Numbered from the stretch's first letter, positions 16,352 through 26,814 are shown. The stretch: DNA of 64,000 nucleotides from SZUA-22 sp963751695 (GCA_963751695.1 CAVVVP010000005.1:620001-684000), one strand, 5' to 3'. The notes: a model not told the origin generated them from the letters alone. Made by a program: numbers and translations.

Positions 16352-18823
16352 CTATCTTCTATTATAATCAGGATCCATATCTGCAGTTCGCAAGCCTGCC
16401 ACTTCATTTGCCATTAGTATAAAAACATTCCAGCATAATCCTCTGGTGGATACCCACCAATCATCTGTCGAACTCCATTTTGTAGGTATAAATTCTTTGC
16501 TGAATGGCCATCTAGGATTTAGGTAAATCTCTGCCCACACCCTATTTTCCATTAATTTTTTAGCCCTATCCCAACCATGCTTTAGTCCTACCACATAAGC
16601 ACAATACTCTGCCCTAAACCAACTGCCGCCATTGTAATAAAATCCATCCCTTTTACCATCACGATAATTATTTTCACCAAATTCACCAAAAGGTTGATAA
16701 TCTGCTGAGAGATATGAAAATTTTTGTTCATTCTGCACTAACCTAACGCAGATTGGTATAGTAGTACCAAATTCAGGATGAGGCGAATTGATTACCTTGT
16801 TAAGAACAGGCATCTGATCTAAGTGATTTTTTACCATCTCATCAGTTAGTAGTTGTCGATTAAATAACCATATTGAAAAGAATTCTGGTTCCAAATCTGT
16901 TAAACTTATGACATCAGGGTAATTTCGGTCGAACAGTAAATGCTTCCTTTCTGCATCGTAAAAATTTCTATATTCTTCCTCAGCTTTTTGAATATAGGTT
17001 TCAGCAATATCAAAACCCAGTTCTTTAATTGTCCTCAATGCAATTGCCAACATGCCTTGGTTAACTCCAAGCCTGTCAGTTTTGGGCTCAAAATCAACTA
17101 TATCCACCTGACTCAATGAAAAATGGGCTTTGCATATTCCATCCCCGTCGGCATCTAATTCATTCAATACATAATCAACAGCTTTTTTTATTTTTTCCTG
17201 AGGAAGTTTAACATCGAACCGTCGTTTATTAAGCATAGCCCAGATGAGCCATTGGATAGTTGCTTCATTGTCCTTTGCCTCTGTTGATCCTATAAGTGGA
17301 GTAACAATGGTACCAATCACTCCTTTTGGTGTTTGTGTTTTACTCCATTTATCCCAGATAGAAAGATTTAACTCTTTATTATATGTTGCAACAATGGAGA
17401 AAAAGGTATCCCTGTTGTACATATCTGGTGCATAATTCATATTAGGTACATTAAATGGAGTAAAATCTCTGGTATCTGTAATCCATGTAAGCATTTGTAA
17501 ATTGGCGTACAACATTTTTTCAATGAGTGATCCTTTAAAATCTTTTCCCTCAGCTAAACGTGACTGCGAAGAGATCATAAATTGTTGATGCGACTTCCAA
17601 GGTTCAACAAAAATATATGTGATTTTCTCTACTTTTTTACCGAGCGGTAGAACGTTGAATGGTTCCTTTTTAGGCTGATGCTCAATTATTTGTAAATCTT
17701 TAATTTTGAGTTTACATTCTTGCCCTGACTGAGTGCCTATGAACATTGATACACTATCATTTTCAATATAAGGAACTAAGATGCTGCCTTTAAAAGAAGT
17801 CCATTCGTTTTCCATAGTCCCGAAGTTATCAATGTACTTTACCCCATGCTCAAGTTCAAAGGTTTTTTTTCCATTTTTAATCCTAAAAAGTTTTAATGCT
17901 ACGCCTGTATTTCCTTTACAAGAAAAGGAAATTGAGTATATATTTTGATCTTTTAACGGAGCAATAAATTCAATCCCTGCTCTACTGCCAGGATGACCAG
18001 TTATCGATATAAGATCCTTTTCAATCTGTATTTCTGAATTTCCTACCCTCTGAATATCCGAATCTATTTTTAATAAGGTTTCTTTTCCAGCATCAAGATG
18101 GTAGAATTCACCAAAAGTTTGTTTGATATAATTATTATTCTCTTTTCTTTCGGATGAACATGCAACTGAAAATAAATTAACATCGGCCAATTTACGTATA
18201 CCTACAAATCCACCTCCACGTAGAACTCTTCTACGGGTATTTCTCGTAAATTGATTTTTATAACCTGCATCAGTTAAAAAACCTACGACATCATTACTAG
18301 GAGTAACAAAACCTGCAGCTGGAAATATTTCATGAACAAATCCTCCCGGGAAATTATTGTATTCAAATGTTACGTATCGGTTTGGTTTTTCAGCTGGCTT
18401 TGCAGTTTCAGATATGATATAATAAAGACCAGGCATATTTGGCTGAAATAACTCAATTCTCTTTTTAATAAGGTTTGCATTTATAATCTGGTAGGTAATT
18501 GAAACCGATAAGTTGACTTCGAATTCTTTTATGTAGGATTCTTTTTTTAAGGTGATTCTCTTTTCATTGCCTTCCCATTCCTGGCCCAGCCACCGCGGTA
18601 TATTTGCAACTATACTCATATCAAGATTATACATTTGGAGAGATAATTCTTCACTGTTTTGAAGTAATAATTTATTGCCATCATAAATATTGACTCTGTA
18701 GCCTACCTCATTATTCCCTTCTACTTTTAGCTTAAGATCCTGACACCATGCAACCGTAACTATAAAAAAGAATAGCAATGATATAAGAAGTAGAATTTTA
18801 GATTTATTATTTAGACTATTCAT
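16352..18823 (-). CDS. Secreted alpha-toroid glycosidase-like protein
   Basis: The 823-residue protein has a signal peptide (about 8-28, ending AWCQ). An N-terminal beta-rich half (to about 380) is followed by a helical, tryptophan-rich half (about 400-815: DKWSKTQTPKGVIG, YNGGSWFRAEYCAYVVGLK, STDDWWVSTRGLCWNV) like (alpha/alpha)6 six-hairpin glycosidases. No family-specific catalytic pair is identified, so the GH family is open; candidate acids include the EFGENNYRDG region. It lies 64 bases after the toroid/LamG gene and 53 before the ATPase. It probably cleaves the polysaccharide in the periplasm or at the surface. Confidence 0.65.
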   Translation of the reverse strand: MNSLNNKSKILLLISLLFFFIVTVAWCQDLKLKVEGNNEVGYRVNIYDGNKLLLQNSEELSLQMYNLDMSIVANIPRWLGQEWEGNEKRITLKKESYIKEFEVNLSVSITYQIINANLIKKRIELFQPNMPGLYYIISETAKPAEKPNRYVTFEYNNFPGGFVHEIFPAAGFVTPSNDVVGFLTDAGYKNQFTRNTRRRVLRGGGFVGIRKLADVNLFSVACSSERKENNNYIKQTFGEFYHLDAGKETLLKIDSDIQRVGNSEIQIEKDLISITGHPGSRAGIEFIAPLKDQNIYSISFSCKGNTGVALKLFRIKNGKKTFELEHGVKYIDNFGTMENEWTSFKGSILVPYIENDSVSMFIGTQSGQECKLKIKDLQIIEHQPKKEPFNVLPLGKKVEKITYIFVEPWKSHQQFMISSQSRLAEGKDFKGSLIEKMLYANLQMLTWITDTRDFTPFNVPNMNYAPDMYNRDTFFSIVATYNKELNLSIWDKWSKTQTPKGVIGTIVTPLIGSTEAKDNEATIQWLIWAMLNKRRFDVKLPQEKIKKAVDYVLNELDADGDGICKAHFSLSQVDIVDFEPKTDRLGVNQGMLAIALRTIKELGFDIAETYIQKAEEEYRNFYDAERKHLLFDRNYPDVISLTDLEPEFFSIWLFNRQLLTDEMVKNHLDQMPVLNKVINSPHPEFGTTIPICVRLVQNEQKFSYLSADYQPFGEFGENNYRDGKRDGFYYNGGSWFRAEYCAYVVGLKHGWDRAKKLMENRVWAEIYLNPRWPFSKEFIPTKWSSTDDWWVSTRGLCWNVFILMANEVAGLRTADMDPDYNRR

Positions 18824-18887
18824 TTAATTAAATTTCTCAATATTGTTTGATGAGAGTAACTTCATGCCGTAACCAATAATTAATCTC

Positions 18888-21800
18888 CTATTGAAGCAGT
18901 ATTATTTTTTTTGTATCAGAGTAATTGCTGGTTTTTAGCCTTATGAAATATACACCAGATGCTAGTTGATTACCGTTGACATTTACTGAGTTCCAAAAAA
19001 CAGAATATTTACCCGGATTTTGATATCCTTCAAAAAGTGTTGAAATTTTCCGTCCAAGTAAATCATATACAGCTAGAGTGACCTTTGAATCTTCCTTTAT
19101 GTCATACATAATTTGAGTTGAACCATTAAATGGATTTGGGTAATTTTGATGCAATTTTGTTGATTGTGGTATTAAAGAATGTATGTCATTTTTAAGAGAA
19201 GTTTCAATATCATATAAATCTTCTATTTCACTGGTACTCAAAGCATAATCATAAATCCGGACATCATCCAAGACTCCCTTAAAATTATAATTATTGTCAC
19301 TCGGAAGCATTTGTCCAATTGTTAAATTGATATTAGTAGTAGATATATCCCCACTCCAACTACTAAATGCATCCAAATTCCCATTTAAATATAATTCGAA
19401 ATCAGTACCAGAATATATAAGTGTAACATTGTATAATAATCCTTCTTCCAACTTAGTTTCAGAATCAAGATCTTTTATACCGCTACTTGTTTTTAAAGTC
19501 CAACGCATACTCTTATTGGAAATGGAAGCTTTCCATCTGTTATCCCAGCTACCGTGTGACAGAGGATATGCTTCGCGATCAAAAAGCTCATTAATTCTTA
19601 TCCAAAAATTAATTGATATCATTTTTGTGAAATTCAACAAATTATTATTTGAAATACTGATGTAGTCATTTTCGCCATCAAATAAGTATGCGCTGTTGAG
19701 ATTATTAAATCTATCTGAAGTTAGTTGTGCACCGAAATTTGTTCCATGAAGTGCATTTCCGCTCTCATCATTGGTATTCCCATTAAAAGGATAAAATGCA
19801 ACCAAATTACCTTTTGTGTAATCTGAAAAATCTCTTACGGATAAACTTATACTATCCAGAACAATGCCGCCTTTATTATCGGTAACTTCACAATATATAT
19901 AATAATTGCCCACTTCAGTTGGGGCAGTCCATCCAATTATGCTTCCAATCCCCGTAATAGTTCCAGAAGCTGAATTCCACATATAACTCAATTCATCTTT
20001 GTCTTCATCGACAGTAAAGCATTCAATTTGTGCTTCTCCACCCAAATCTATTTTTCTTGGAGATGCCTTAATTTTATTAATTTGGGGATCATGATTTATA
20101 GAACCAACAACTTCCATTTCAATAGTTGTTGTATCATAAGCCCCATTCTGGTCATCTGCAATAACTGAAACTGAATATAATCCAGGCTGACTAGGTGCCT
20201 GCCAAGTGATAACTGAATCCGAACCTGTTATTGTTCCACCGCTGCTTGTCCAAGCATAATTAATTTTATTTCCATCTAAGTCCTCTGCTGTACAATAAAT
20301 TTGAGTTAAATTGTCGGTTACAACTGGATTAGACATAGGTGAAAGGCTTTTTATTCTTGGAGGATAGTTCGAGACCGCAAGTCCGGAGTTATAGTCAATA
20401 ATGATTGAGTTAACAAGTGTTTTATTATAAAAATAGGATACACTTCCACCGCTTGGGACAAAGACTAATTGCATTACTGAATCTCCATCAATATTTATAT
20501 TTGGATTTCCAGTTACACCGGTTGCTACAAAAGTATTAGAAACAACATCGTATAAATCATAATTGCCGGAAGGAAGTTTTATATTTACACTTTTTGCCTC
20601 ATTATGTGGATTGTAATACAAATATGTTGGATAGGCCTCCGAATGAAAATAATCAGTTTTAAGTAGATCAAGTTGAAGAATTCCTTCAACATTGGTTGTA
20701 TCAATTATTCCTCCGAGTATTCCTATGTGAGATGAACTATACAATGTTAAATTCGTAGCTCCCCATCCACCAGAAATAGCATCACCTGTAGCATAGGGGC
20801 TCCACCCTCCTGGCCCAGTTTCTCTCATGGCTTCATGTGCTATATATGAATTTGGATCATATTGATATGCCCATTCTTCACTGTCCTGTTTGAACCCTGG
20901 TAAATAGTTTGGATAGAATAATCTGCTTGCATTTGCTGCATTTAATACCCATTTGGCAATGGCCCTTGAAAAACGATCATCATATCTAACCAAAGGTACC
21001 AAAGCACCAACCTGTTCAAATGTGTTCATTGAAAAAGCATAGTCATTGACGATTGATTCTCCAATTAAACCATGAACATCAATTCCGTCCCATGTTCCAA
21101 GTATTGCACCCCAATTCCTCAATGGGCCAATATTAAAGCACCAATTAACGAACTTAGTTATATCGTAATCTGTTCCTAGTTCTGCATTCATCCTCGCTGC
21201 GATATAAGTTCCGTAAGATAATTGAAGTTCATATGAAGGATTAGTTCCCCAACCATTTAAAAATTCCATTGCCCATTCAGCCCCAATTCTATAGTCTTCA
21301 TTTTTTGTTTCTGCATAAGCATTATATAGTAACCATGCAATTGCTCCAGCCGATTCAGGCTCTGTTGGATCACTATCATAAGGAGTCATTGAACGCAAAT
21401 CAAATCCTCTATAATTCATATACGGCACTTTCCATGGTGTTAATTTACCTCCCATTGATGCCGTAGCGAGCAGCCATTGATCAGCAACACTTTTTAATTG
21501 ATAAGCAAAATCGCCCGTGTTCGGGTACAAATCATATAACTGGTAGAAGAAAACATTTGGCATTGTCGAATACCACCAGTCATCATAAGTGTCATCAACC
21601 GGATGATTTTTATATACAGCTTGTTCCGGTCGGTTATTAAACCATTCCTCACTCATTAGAACCCAGTCATACCCATTCTGATTTCTTTTATCAATACCTA
21701 CTAGGCTTGCACTAATTAAAGCAGGCAGACAATTTATACTTTCACCCGATTCAGGATAAGGTGTTCCAACAACAGTGTGTAACACAAAGCTATTATGTCC

Positions 21801-22055
21801 TGGGTAATTAACAGTAGTAGTTTTAATATTACCCAATGGTAAAAATTCCCCAGACAAATCAAAATTAAAAACCAGAGAATCGTATCCAATTGCAACATGT
21901 TTCCAATCCCTCATAATATATGGAGAAGGAAAATTTGGCATTTGTTCAATTCGACTTACATTGATTTGCTGAGCATTTGCAATATTTGCAATATTTGCAA
22001 ATAATAAAGAAAGAAAAATAAGCTTAAATCTCATTATCTTATTTCGAACACTCAT
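18888..22055 (-). CDS. Secreted toroid, Ig/PKD, LamG protein with T9SS-type sorting domain
   Basis: The 1055 residues comprise a signal peptide with a triplicated ANI, an alpha-toroid catalytic-like domain (about 100-470, DDWWYSTMPNVFFYQLYDLY, GGKLTPWKVPYMNYRGFD), two Ig/PKD-like domains (about 565-760), a LamG/concanavalin-like domain (about 765-955, LVAFYPFNGNTNDESGN, FKGVLDDVRIYDYALS), and a C-terminal sorting domain (LHQNYPNPFNGSTQIMYDI to KKIILLQ). It should be exported by a type IX system and fixed to the cell surface, where it binds and may cleave the glycan. Two starts are possible (22055 or 22034). It is spaced three bases from the upstream GH130. Confidence 0.75.
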   Translation of the reverse strand: MSVRNKIMRFKLIFLSLLFANIANIANAQQINVSRIEQMPNFPSPYIMRDWKHVAIGYDSLVFNFDLSGEFLPLGNIKTTTVNYPGHNSFVLHTVVGTPYPESGESINCLPALISASLVGIDKRNQNGYDWVLMSEEWFNNRPEQAVYKNHPVDDTYDDWWYSTMPNVFFYQLYDLYPNTGDFAYQLKSVADQWLLATASMGGKLTPWKVPYMNYRGFDLRSMTPYDSDPTEPESAGAIAWLLYNAYAETKNEDYRIGAEWAMEFLNGWGTNPSYELQLSYGTYIAARMNAELGTDYDITKFVNWCFNIGPLRNWGAILGTWDGIDVHGLIGESIVNDYAFSMNTFEQVGALVPLVRYDDRFSRAIAKWVLNAANASRLFYPNYLPGFKQDSEEWAYQYDPNSYIAHEAMRETGPGGWSPYATGDAISGGWGATNLTLYSSSHIGILGGIIDTTNVEGILQLDLLKTDYFHSEAYPTYLYYNPHNEAKSVNIKLPSGNYDLYDVVSNTFVATGVTGNPNINIDGDSVMQLVFVPSGGSVSYFYNKTLVNSIIIDYNSGLAVSNYPPRIKSLSPMSNPVVTDNLTQIYCTAEDLDGNKINYAWTSSGGTITGSDSVITWQAPSQPGLYSVSVIADDQNGAYDTTTIEMEVVGSINHDPQINKIKASPRKIDLGGEAQIECFTVDEDKDELSYMWNSASGTITGIGSIIGWTAPTEVGNYYIYCEVTDNKGGIVLDSISLSVRDFSDYTKGNLVAFYPFNGNTNDESGNALHGTNFGAQLTSDRFNNLNSAYLFDGENDYISISNNNLLNFTKMISINFWIRINELFDREAYPLSHGSWDNRWKASISNKSMRWTLKTSSGIKDLDSETKLEEGLLYNVTLIYSGTDFELYLNGNLDAFSSWSGDISTTNINLTIGQMLPSDNNYNFKGVLDDVRIYDYALSTSEIEDLYDIETSLKNDIHSLIPQSTKLHQNYPNPFNGSTQIMYDIKEDSKVTLAVYDLLGRKISTLFEGYQNPGKYSVFWNSVNVNGNQLASGVYFIRLKTSNYSDTKKIILLQ

Positions 22056-22058
22056 AGA

Positions 22059-23204
22059 TTAGTTCCATTTAATAGAAATATGTGTCATTCGGCAATAAAG
22101 ATCGAGTTCACCCGATGCAACAATATAGTAATCATCTATTTTATCAATACCCGTTGTAAAAACAACATTTTCAACATATTCAGAGAATGTTAGCTTTGTA
22201 GTTAAATAAGAATTCGATCTTAATATTGGTTTTTCTATATCCATTTCAACAATAATTGAAGGATTGTTTATATCAAGTAAAGCCCAATAAGTATTGTAAC
22301 AACCAACTTCATCACAGTTTTCTACTCCATGGAATAATATTAACCAGCCTTTTTCGGTTAGAATTGGCTGACTGCCAGCACCAAATTTCTTTGTAATCAC
22401 AGAATTTTTTTTCATAGAAATTAGCGGTGACTCCAGCGGCTTCCAATGCATTAAGTCTGGCGATTGTGCTATATTAATGGATGGTCCAGGTAAAATATTT
22501 GTGTTTTGACCAGATATAAAATAATGATCTCCTAGAGGTCTTGTTAAAGCATAAAAATAATCCCCAATTTTTTGTGGGAAAATAACCATGTCCTTATTTT
22601 GATGATCTTGAATAATACCTAAATTTGAATAATCTAAACCATTTTGGGAAGTATATAATGCAGTTGGATGTCGTTCCGATCCAACACAGCAAACAGTCAT
22701 GTAATAATTGTTATCAATTTTAGTCACTCGTGCATCTTCAATCCCATATTCTTGATAGCTCATTTCTGGCACAATAACTTTATTATAATGAATATTTAAA
22801 ACCTCTAATCCATCCTTCGATAGCTCAACGGGTAGTAACCAAGAAAAAGAAGTTAATGCATAAATCTTTGCATGAGTAAAATTCTTAGAAAGATATTTTC
22901 TCGGGTCGCTTGTGTGAAAATCTTTTAATTCATATTTTTCAATTTGAAACTTCGAATCCACCGGTTTTCTAATTACTAAGAGTTTATCATCCTTAATGTT
23001 CATAGATAATGCTTCAGCTACCCTAACCATCATTAACAAATTACCGTTCTGAAGTCTTGTTAATCCAGGATTAAATGTGCCAAGAACATATGTTTCTTCA
23101 CTTATTCCCTCCCTTAAAGGTGATTGGGATAGATCTACGTCCCCTGGGGTGAAGATTATTTTATCTTGAGTTATTAAATTTTTCATTTTATTCACTTGTA
23201 TCAT
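22059..23204 (-). CDS. GH130 beta-mannoside phosphorylase-like enzyme 1
   Basis: The 381-residue five-bladed beta-propeller has GTFNPGLTRLQNGNLLMMVR at its first blade and the catalytic signature YGIEDARV with the general-acid Asp at 157. KDMVIFPQKI and a late LFHGVENCDEVGCYNTYWALLD also match GH130 (former DUF377). Family members phosphorolyse or hydrolyse beta-mannosides. No signal peptide, so cytoplasmic. The frame overlaps the upstream gene by 17 bases; an ATG at 23186 would leave a one-base gap, and neither start has a clear ribosome site. Confidence 0.85.
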   Translation of the reverse strand: MIQVNKMKNLITQDKIIFTPGDVDLSQSPLREGISEETYVLGTFNPGLTRLQNGNLLMMVRVAEALSMNIKDDKLLVIRKPVDSKFQIEKYELKDFHTSDPRKYLSKNFTHAKIYALTSFSWLLPVELSKDGLEVLNIHYNKVIVPEMSYQEYGIEDARVTKIDNNYYMTVCCVGSERHPTALYTSQNGLDYSNLGIIQDHQNKDMVIFPQKIGDYFYALTRPLGDHYFISGQNTNILPGPSINIAQSPDLMHWKPLESPLISMKKNSVITKKFGAGSQPILTEKGWLILFHGVENCDEVGCYNTYWALLDINNPSIIVEMDIEKPILRSNSYLTTKLTFSEYVENVVFTTGIDKIDDYYIVASGELDLYCRMTHISIKWN

Positions 23205-24471
23205 TTAAATGAAATTGAGGAATATCATTCTGTTCTATTTCTTGAAATAATAATAAAGCTTCAAGTGTTGATTCGGCACCAGAATTTTTGTTGACCTTTG
23301 TTTCGTTGAGTCCGTCATAGCATATTCCCGTCTCTGGAAAATATATCTTTTGATTTTGATGATTGTCTCCAAAAAACCATTTAGAATAGCTAGTCGCATA
23401 TTTAATATACTTTTTGTCTCCAGTAATTTTAAAAGCCTCCAAAGCAGCATACACCATTGGACGAAATGAATAAGCGATCTGAGAATAATGTTCGACTTTA
23501 TTTAATTTAAAATTTCCATTGTCACTACTTATTGAAAATTGGTTAAGGTATTTTCGATTAAAGAGCTCATTGTAAAAATGATCAATTTCTAACAACGCAC
23601 TTTCCAAATATCTTTGATTTTTATAGATGTTGTATGCTTTTAGTAAGGCGTAAGATTGCAAATTCCCCCATCCATGCCAATTGTTCTGCCAGCTGAGAAA
23701 GACACCGTGAAATTCAAATTTTGGATTATTTACTTGCATCATTATAATTCCGTTTGCAAAGTGATTAATGATTTCTTCAACCGATTTATCTGCAATAATG
23801 GACTGATAATTTGAAAGGCCTATCATAAGAATCGAAGCTTGATCTGCGGCATATTCATATGGAAGCCATCGCGGAAACTTAATTCCTTCAATTATCCTTG
23901 TCCCTTGCACTTGAAGAAATTCACTTTTGATATTTTCAACTACTTTTTTCATGGCGATTAATATTTTCTCTGAAAGTTCGGTATTTAAATCTTTTAATAC
24001 TGGATAGGCTTCTGTTAATGCCCATAACGCTCGCCAACTCCACCAATTAGGATTATTAACGCTATTCGGGTGATCTTTATTGATTCTAGTATCTGAGAAA
24101 ATAAAATTATAGAAATACCCGTTCCCGCTCTGCATATGAAGAATAAACTTTATTAGTTTTTGTGCACGAATTCGGCTCTGATCATTTCCATTGTAAGCAT
24201 AATCTTTTACATAAAATACTACTGCACGTGCAACGTCATCAACACACGAAGTTCCTTCATCAGAATCATCAACCCAATCATAAGAGGGATACTCGGCATA
24301 GATATGAATAATGGCCATATCATTACCATCAGCAACTATTTCTTCATAAAGATGGTTTAAATGTTTGTCATTAACTAACTTCGGTTTACTATCTAAATTG
24401 CAGGATATTACTGATGCTAAAACAAAACTCAAAATTACTAATGACGAAATATTTCTTTTAGTATAGTTCAT
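23188..24471 (-). CDS. Alpha-toroid lipoprotein, glycosidase-like
   Basis: About 427 residues from the ATG at 24471, three codons inside the longest frame, which begins with TTG. The leader (SSLVILSFVLASVISC) ends with a lipobox cysteine. The rest is helical with YPSYDWVDDSDEGTSCVDDVAR, NWWSWRALWALTEAYP and WQNNWHGWGNLQSYALLKAY, the spaced aromatic-acid pattern of (alpha/alpha)6 toroid enzymes. The DD pairs near the N-terminus could be catalytic or metal sites. It sits between two GH130 genes and is probably a periplasmic or outer-membrane-anchored hydrolase producing oligosaccharides for the ABC importer. GH family not identified. Confidence 0.68.
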   Translation of the reverse strand: MNYTKRNISSLVILSFVLASVISCNLDSKPKLVNDKHLNHLYEEIVADGNDMAIIHIYAEYPSYDWVDDSDEGTSCVDDVARAVVFYVKDYAYNGNDQSRIRAQKLIKFILHMQSGNGYFYNFIFSDTRINKDHPNSVNNPNWWSWRALWALTEAYPVLKDLNTELSEKILIAMKKVVENIKSEFLQVQGTRIIEGIKFPRWLPYEYAADQASILMIGLSNYQSIIADKSVEEIINHFANGIIMMQVNNPKFEFHGVFLSWQNNWHGWGNLQSYALLKAYNIYKNQRYLESALLEIDHFYNELFNRKYLNQFSISSDNGNFKLNKVEHYSQIAYSFRPMVYAALEAFKITGDKKYIKYATSYSKWFFGDNHQNQKIYFPETGICYDGLNETKVNKNSGAESTLEALLLFQEIEQNDIPQFHLNDTSE

Positions 24472-24485
24472 ATAAGTCAATAAAT

Positions 24486-25388
24486 TTATTTACAAATTGA
24501 AATTAAATATTCAGTTGTTGTTGTTGCCAAACAGATATTTGTATCTGCACCAGAATAATAAATTTTGATATCACCATTCTCTTCAACAATCCACCCATTA
24601 GTAAAGATTACGTTACTAACATCTCCAATACGCTCATAGTCATATTCAGGTATTAAAAAAGGTTCTTTAGTTTTACCGATCACTTTCCAAGGTTCATGCA
24701 AATCCAAGAGCATTGCCCCAATCTTATATAAATAGCTGATCCCAAATCCACGGACACCATGATAGAGTAATAACCAGCCAGCTTTTGTTTTTATAGGGGG
24801 TGTAGAACAACCAATTTTTGTAGCTTCCCATGTTCCAGCTTCCTTTTCAGCAACAAATGTATAACCTCCCCAATGCAGTAAATCAGTGCTTTTATTAATC
24901 CATATATCGGCTTGGCCTTCTGCTGCAGGTCTATCAATTTTCCAATAAAAACTATTTATCTTTTCTGGAAATAAAACTGCATCTTTGTTTGAAGGTTCCG
25001 TTACGGGTCCTATAATCTTGAAATCCTTAAAATCGATTGTTTCAGCTAAAACTACCAATGGTTTATATCTGGAATACCCTGTGTATAATAAATAGAATCG
25101 TTCTTCAATTTTAGTAACTCGCGGATCCTCAATACCCCACTCAACATATTTATAAAAATCTCCATGATCTTCAGGTGTCAAACATGGTCTATCCTCAACG
25201 TTAAATTGTATGCCATCGCTGCTTTTTGCTAATACAAATGAGGACCTGCCATTAGGCATTTCTACTCTGCACACTAAAAGATATGTATCGCCAAATTTTA
25301 CGGCACCGGGATTAAATATGCTATTCACTTGAAATGGAACATCTTCCTTTGTCAATATTGGATTTTTTGAATGCTTAAATGCTCCCAT
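24486..25388 (-). CDS. GH130 beta-mannoside phosphorylase-like enzyme 2
   Basis: At 300 residues this is close to the short, classic GH130 length. It has FNPGAVKFGDTYLLVCRVE, WGIEDPRV with the general-acid Asp at 88, KDAVLFPEKI, KIGCSTPPIKTKAGWLLLYHG and a final NVIFTNGW. These match mannosyl-glucose and mannooligosaccharide phosphorylases more closely than the other two copies. Cytoplasmic. It is placed directly between the long GH130 and the toroid lipoprotein. The likely reaction is phosphorolysis of a beta-mannosidic disaccharide to mannose 1-phosphate. Confidence 0.9.
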   Translation of the reverse strand: MGAFKHSKNPILTKEDVPFQVNSIFNPGAVKFGDTYLLVCRVEMPNGRSSFVLAKSSDGIQFNVEDRPCLTPEDHGDFYKYVEWGIEDPRVTKIEERFYLLYTGYSRYKPLVVLAETIDFKDFKIIGPVTEPSNKDAVLFPEKINSFYWKIDRPAAEGQADIWINKSTDLLHWGGYTFVAEKEAGTWEATKIGCSTPPIKTKAGWLLLYHGVRGFGISYLYKIGAMLLDLHEPWKVIGKTKEPFLIPEYDYERIGDVSNVIFTNGWIVEENGDIKIYYSGADTNICLATTTTEYLISICK

Positions 25389-25409
25389 AGTATATTGCCT
25401 TCTAAAAGT

Positions 25410-26810
25410 TTATTTCATATTATTTAACAAAGTGTTAAGATCAATTTTTGCAAAACTACAAGCAGAATCAGACATAGCATAAGGAATTACTAAGAAATCG
25501 TCATGAATAATGGAACCGCATGAATAGACAACGTTTGGGACATATCCTTCCCTCTCCTCTTCAGTTGGTTCAAGTAGGGGAACTTTCAGTCGACCTATAA
25601 TTTTGGATGGCTCATCTAAAGCAAGAAGAATTGCACTTATAACATAACGACGCATTGGACCAACAGCATGAGTCATTAGTAACCAACCCTCACTGGTTTC
25701 AATGGGTGAACCACAATTTCCAAGTTGCACATATTCCCAAGGCTCTTCCGGTATCTGAACTATTGATGAATTGTTCCAAAAAAATAAATTATCCGAATTC
25801 ATCATGAAGATGTTCTCACCGTCTAATCGAGAAGTTATATAGTACTGCCCGTTAATCTTTCTCGGGAATATTGCAAATCCTTTATTTACAATGGATTTTC
25901 CATGTAATGTTCTAATTCTGAAATTATTAAAATCCTCAGTCTCAATTATCTGAGTTCTCATTTTCTTTCCATTATAAGCAGTATATGTTCCATAATAACA
26001 TCGATCCCCATTGTCATTATTGAATAGAACAAACCTGGCATCTTCCATGCCCATACTTTCTGAATATGAAACTGGGAAGAGTACCCTTTCTGACAAATTT
26101 GTATCCTTTGAAAACTGACAATCATAATTCGAGTTCAGTAAATCAGAAATGTTTGAAGTTTTTTGGGGGATTATTTGCTGTTTCTTTATATTCCTCATTG
26201 AAAATTGATTCGGTAATAATTTTACTAGTTCTGATTCATTTTTTGATTTTTTTGTCAACCTACTTTTTAGAAATTTTGTGGTGTAAATCATATCATTATT
26301 GAAAGTAGATGACTCCACAAATTTAGAAACTTTATATACATCTATTGCAGCATCCTTTAACAGTTTGCCTTCTCTAAACTCAATCGAAGATATATGGCCT
26401 TCTCCAGTTGCTCTTAAACTTAAAATAAAATTTAATTCTCCTTCTTTAACGTTATTTTGATCAAAGTGAGGTACTATTGATGGATTAAATAATGCCGCTG
26501 CCTCAATTGAGTATTCACTTGTGAAATAGGCACCAATTAAAAGTTTTCGCTTTTCCGTTGTTTCAATACGTGTGGACAATAATATTTCAATATTTTTAAA
26601 ATTTTGTTTAAGATTTTCTGCAAATCTTTTATGTCGCAAATTGAATCGACTAACTATGTCTTCCAAAATTATTTCGGTGTTACTATCTGTTAAGGATAGA
26701 ACTCGATCAACAATATTAGTTATTCTTTGATAATTCCTTGGATAAAAGAATTTTAGTATTACGCGTTTTGGATCTGCGATTAATTTTATATCATCTCTTA
26801 TTAATTTCAT
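25410..26810 (-). CDS. GH130-like glycosidase with long N-terminal domain
   Basis: The 466 residues carry a roughly 110-residue helical N-terminal domain (RFNLRHKRFAENLKQNFKNI), then the propeller: IEAAALFNPSIVPHFDQ, LSLRATGEGHISSIEFREG, SMGMEDARFVLF with the catalytic Asp near 255, and NCGSPIETSEGWLLMTHAVG. This architecture marks the longer GH130 subgroup, whose activity is less known than that of the phosphorylases. Cytoplasmic by lack of a leader. It lies four bases after the permease gene, consistent with the enzyme receiving what the ABC system imports. Confidence 0.85.
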   Translation of the reverse strand: MKLIRDDIKLIADPKRVILKFFYPRNYQRITNIVDRVLSLTDSNTEIILEDIVSRFNLRHKRFAENLKQNFKNIEILLSTRIETTEKRKLLIGAYFTSEYSIEAAALFNPSIVPHFDQNNVKEGELNFILSLRATGEGHISSIEFREGKLLKDAAIDVYKVSKFVESSTFNNDMIYTTKFLKSRLTKKSKNESELVKLLPNQFSMRNIKKQQIIPQKTSNISDLLNSNYDCQFSKDTNLSERVLFPVSYSESMGMEDARFVLFNNDNGDRCYYGTYTAYNGKKMRTQIIETEDFNNFRIRTLHGKSIVNKGFAIFPRKINGQYYITSRLDGENIFMMNSDNLFFWNNSSIVQIPEEPWEYVQLGNCGSPIETSEGWLLMTHAVGPMRRYVISAILLALDEPSKIIGRLKVPLLEPTEEEREGYVPNVVYSCGSIIHDDFLVIPYAMSDSACSFAKIDLNTLLNNMK

Positions 26811-26814
26811 TGAG

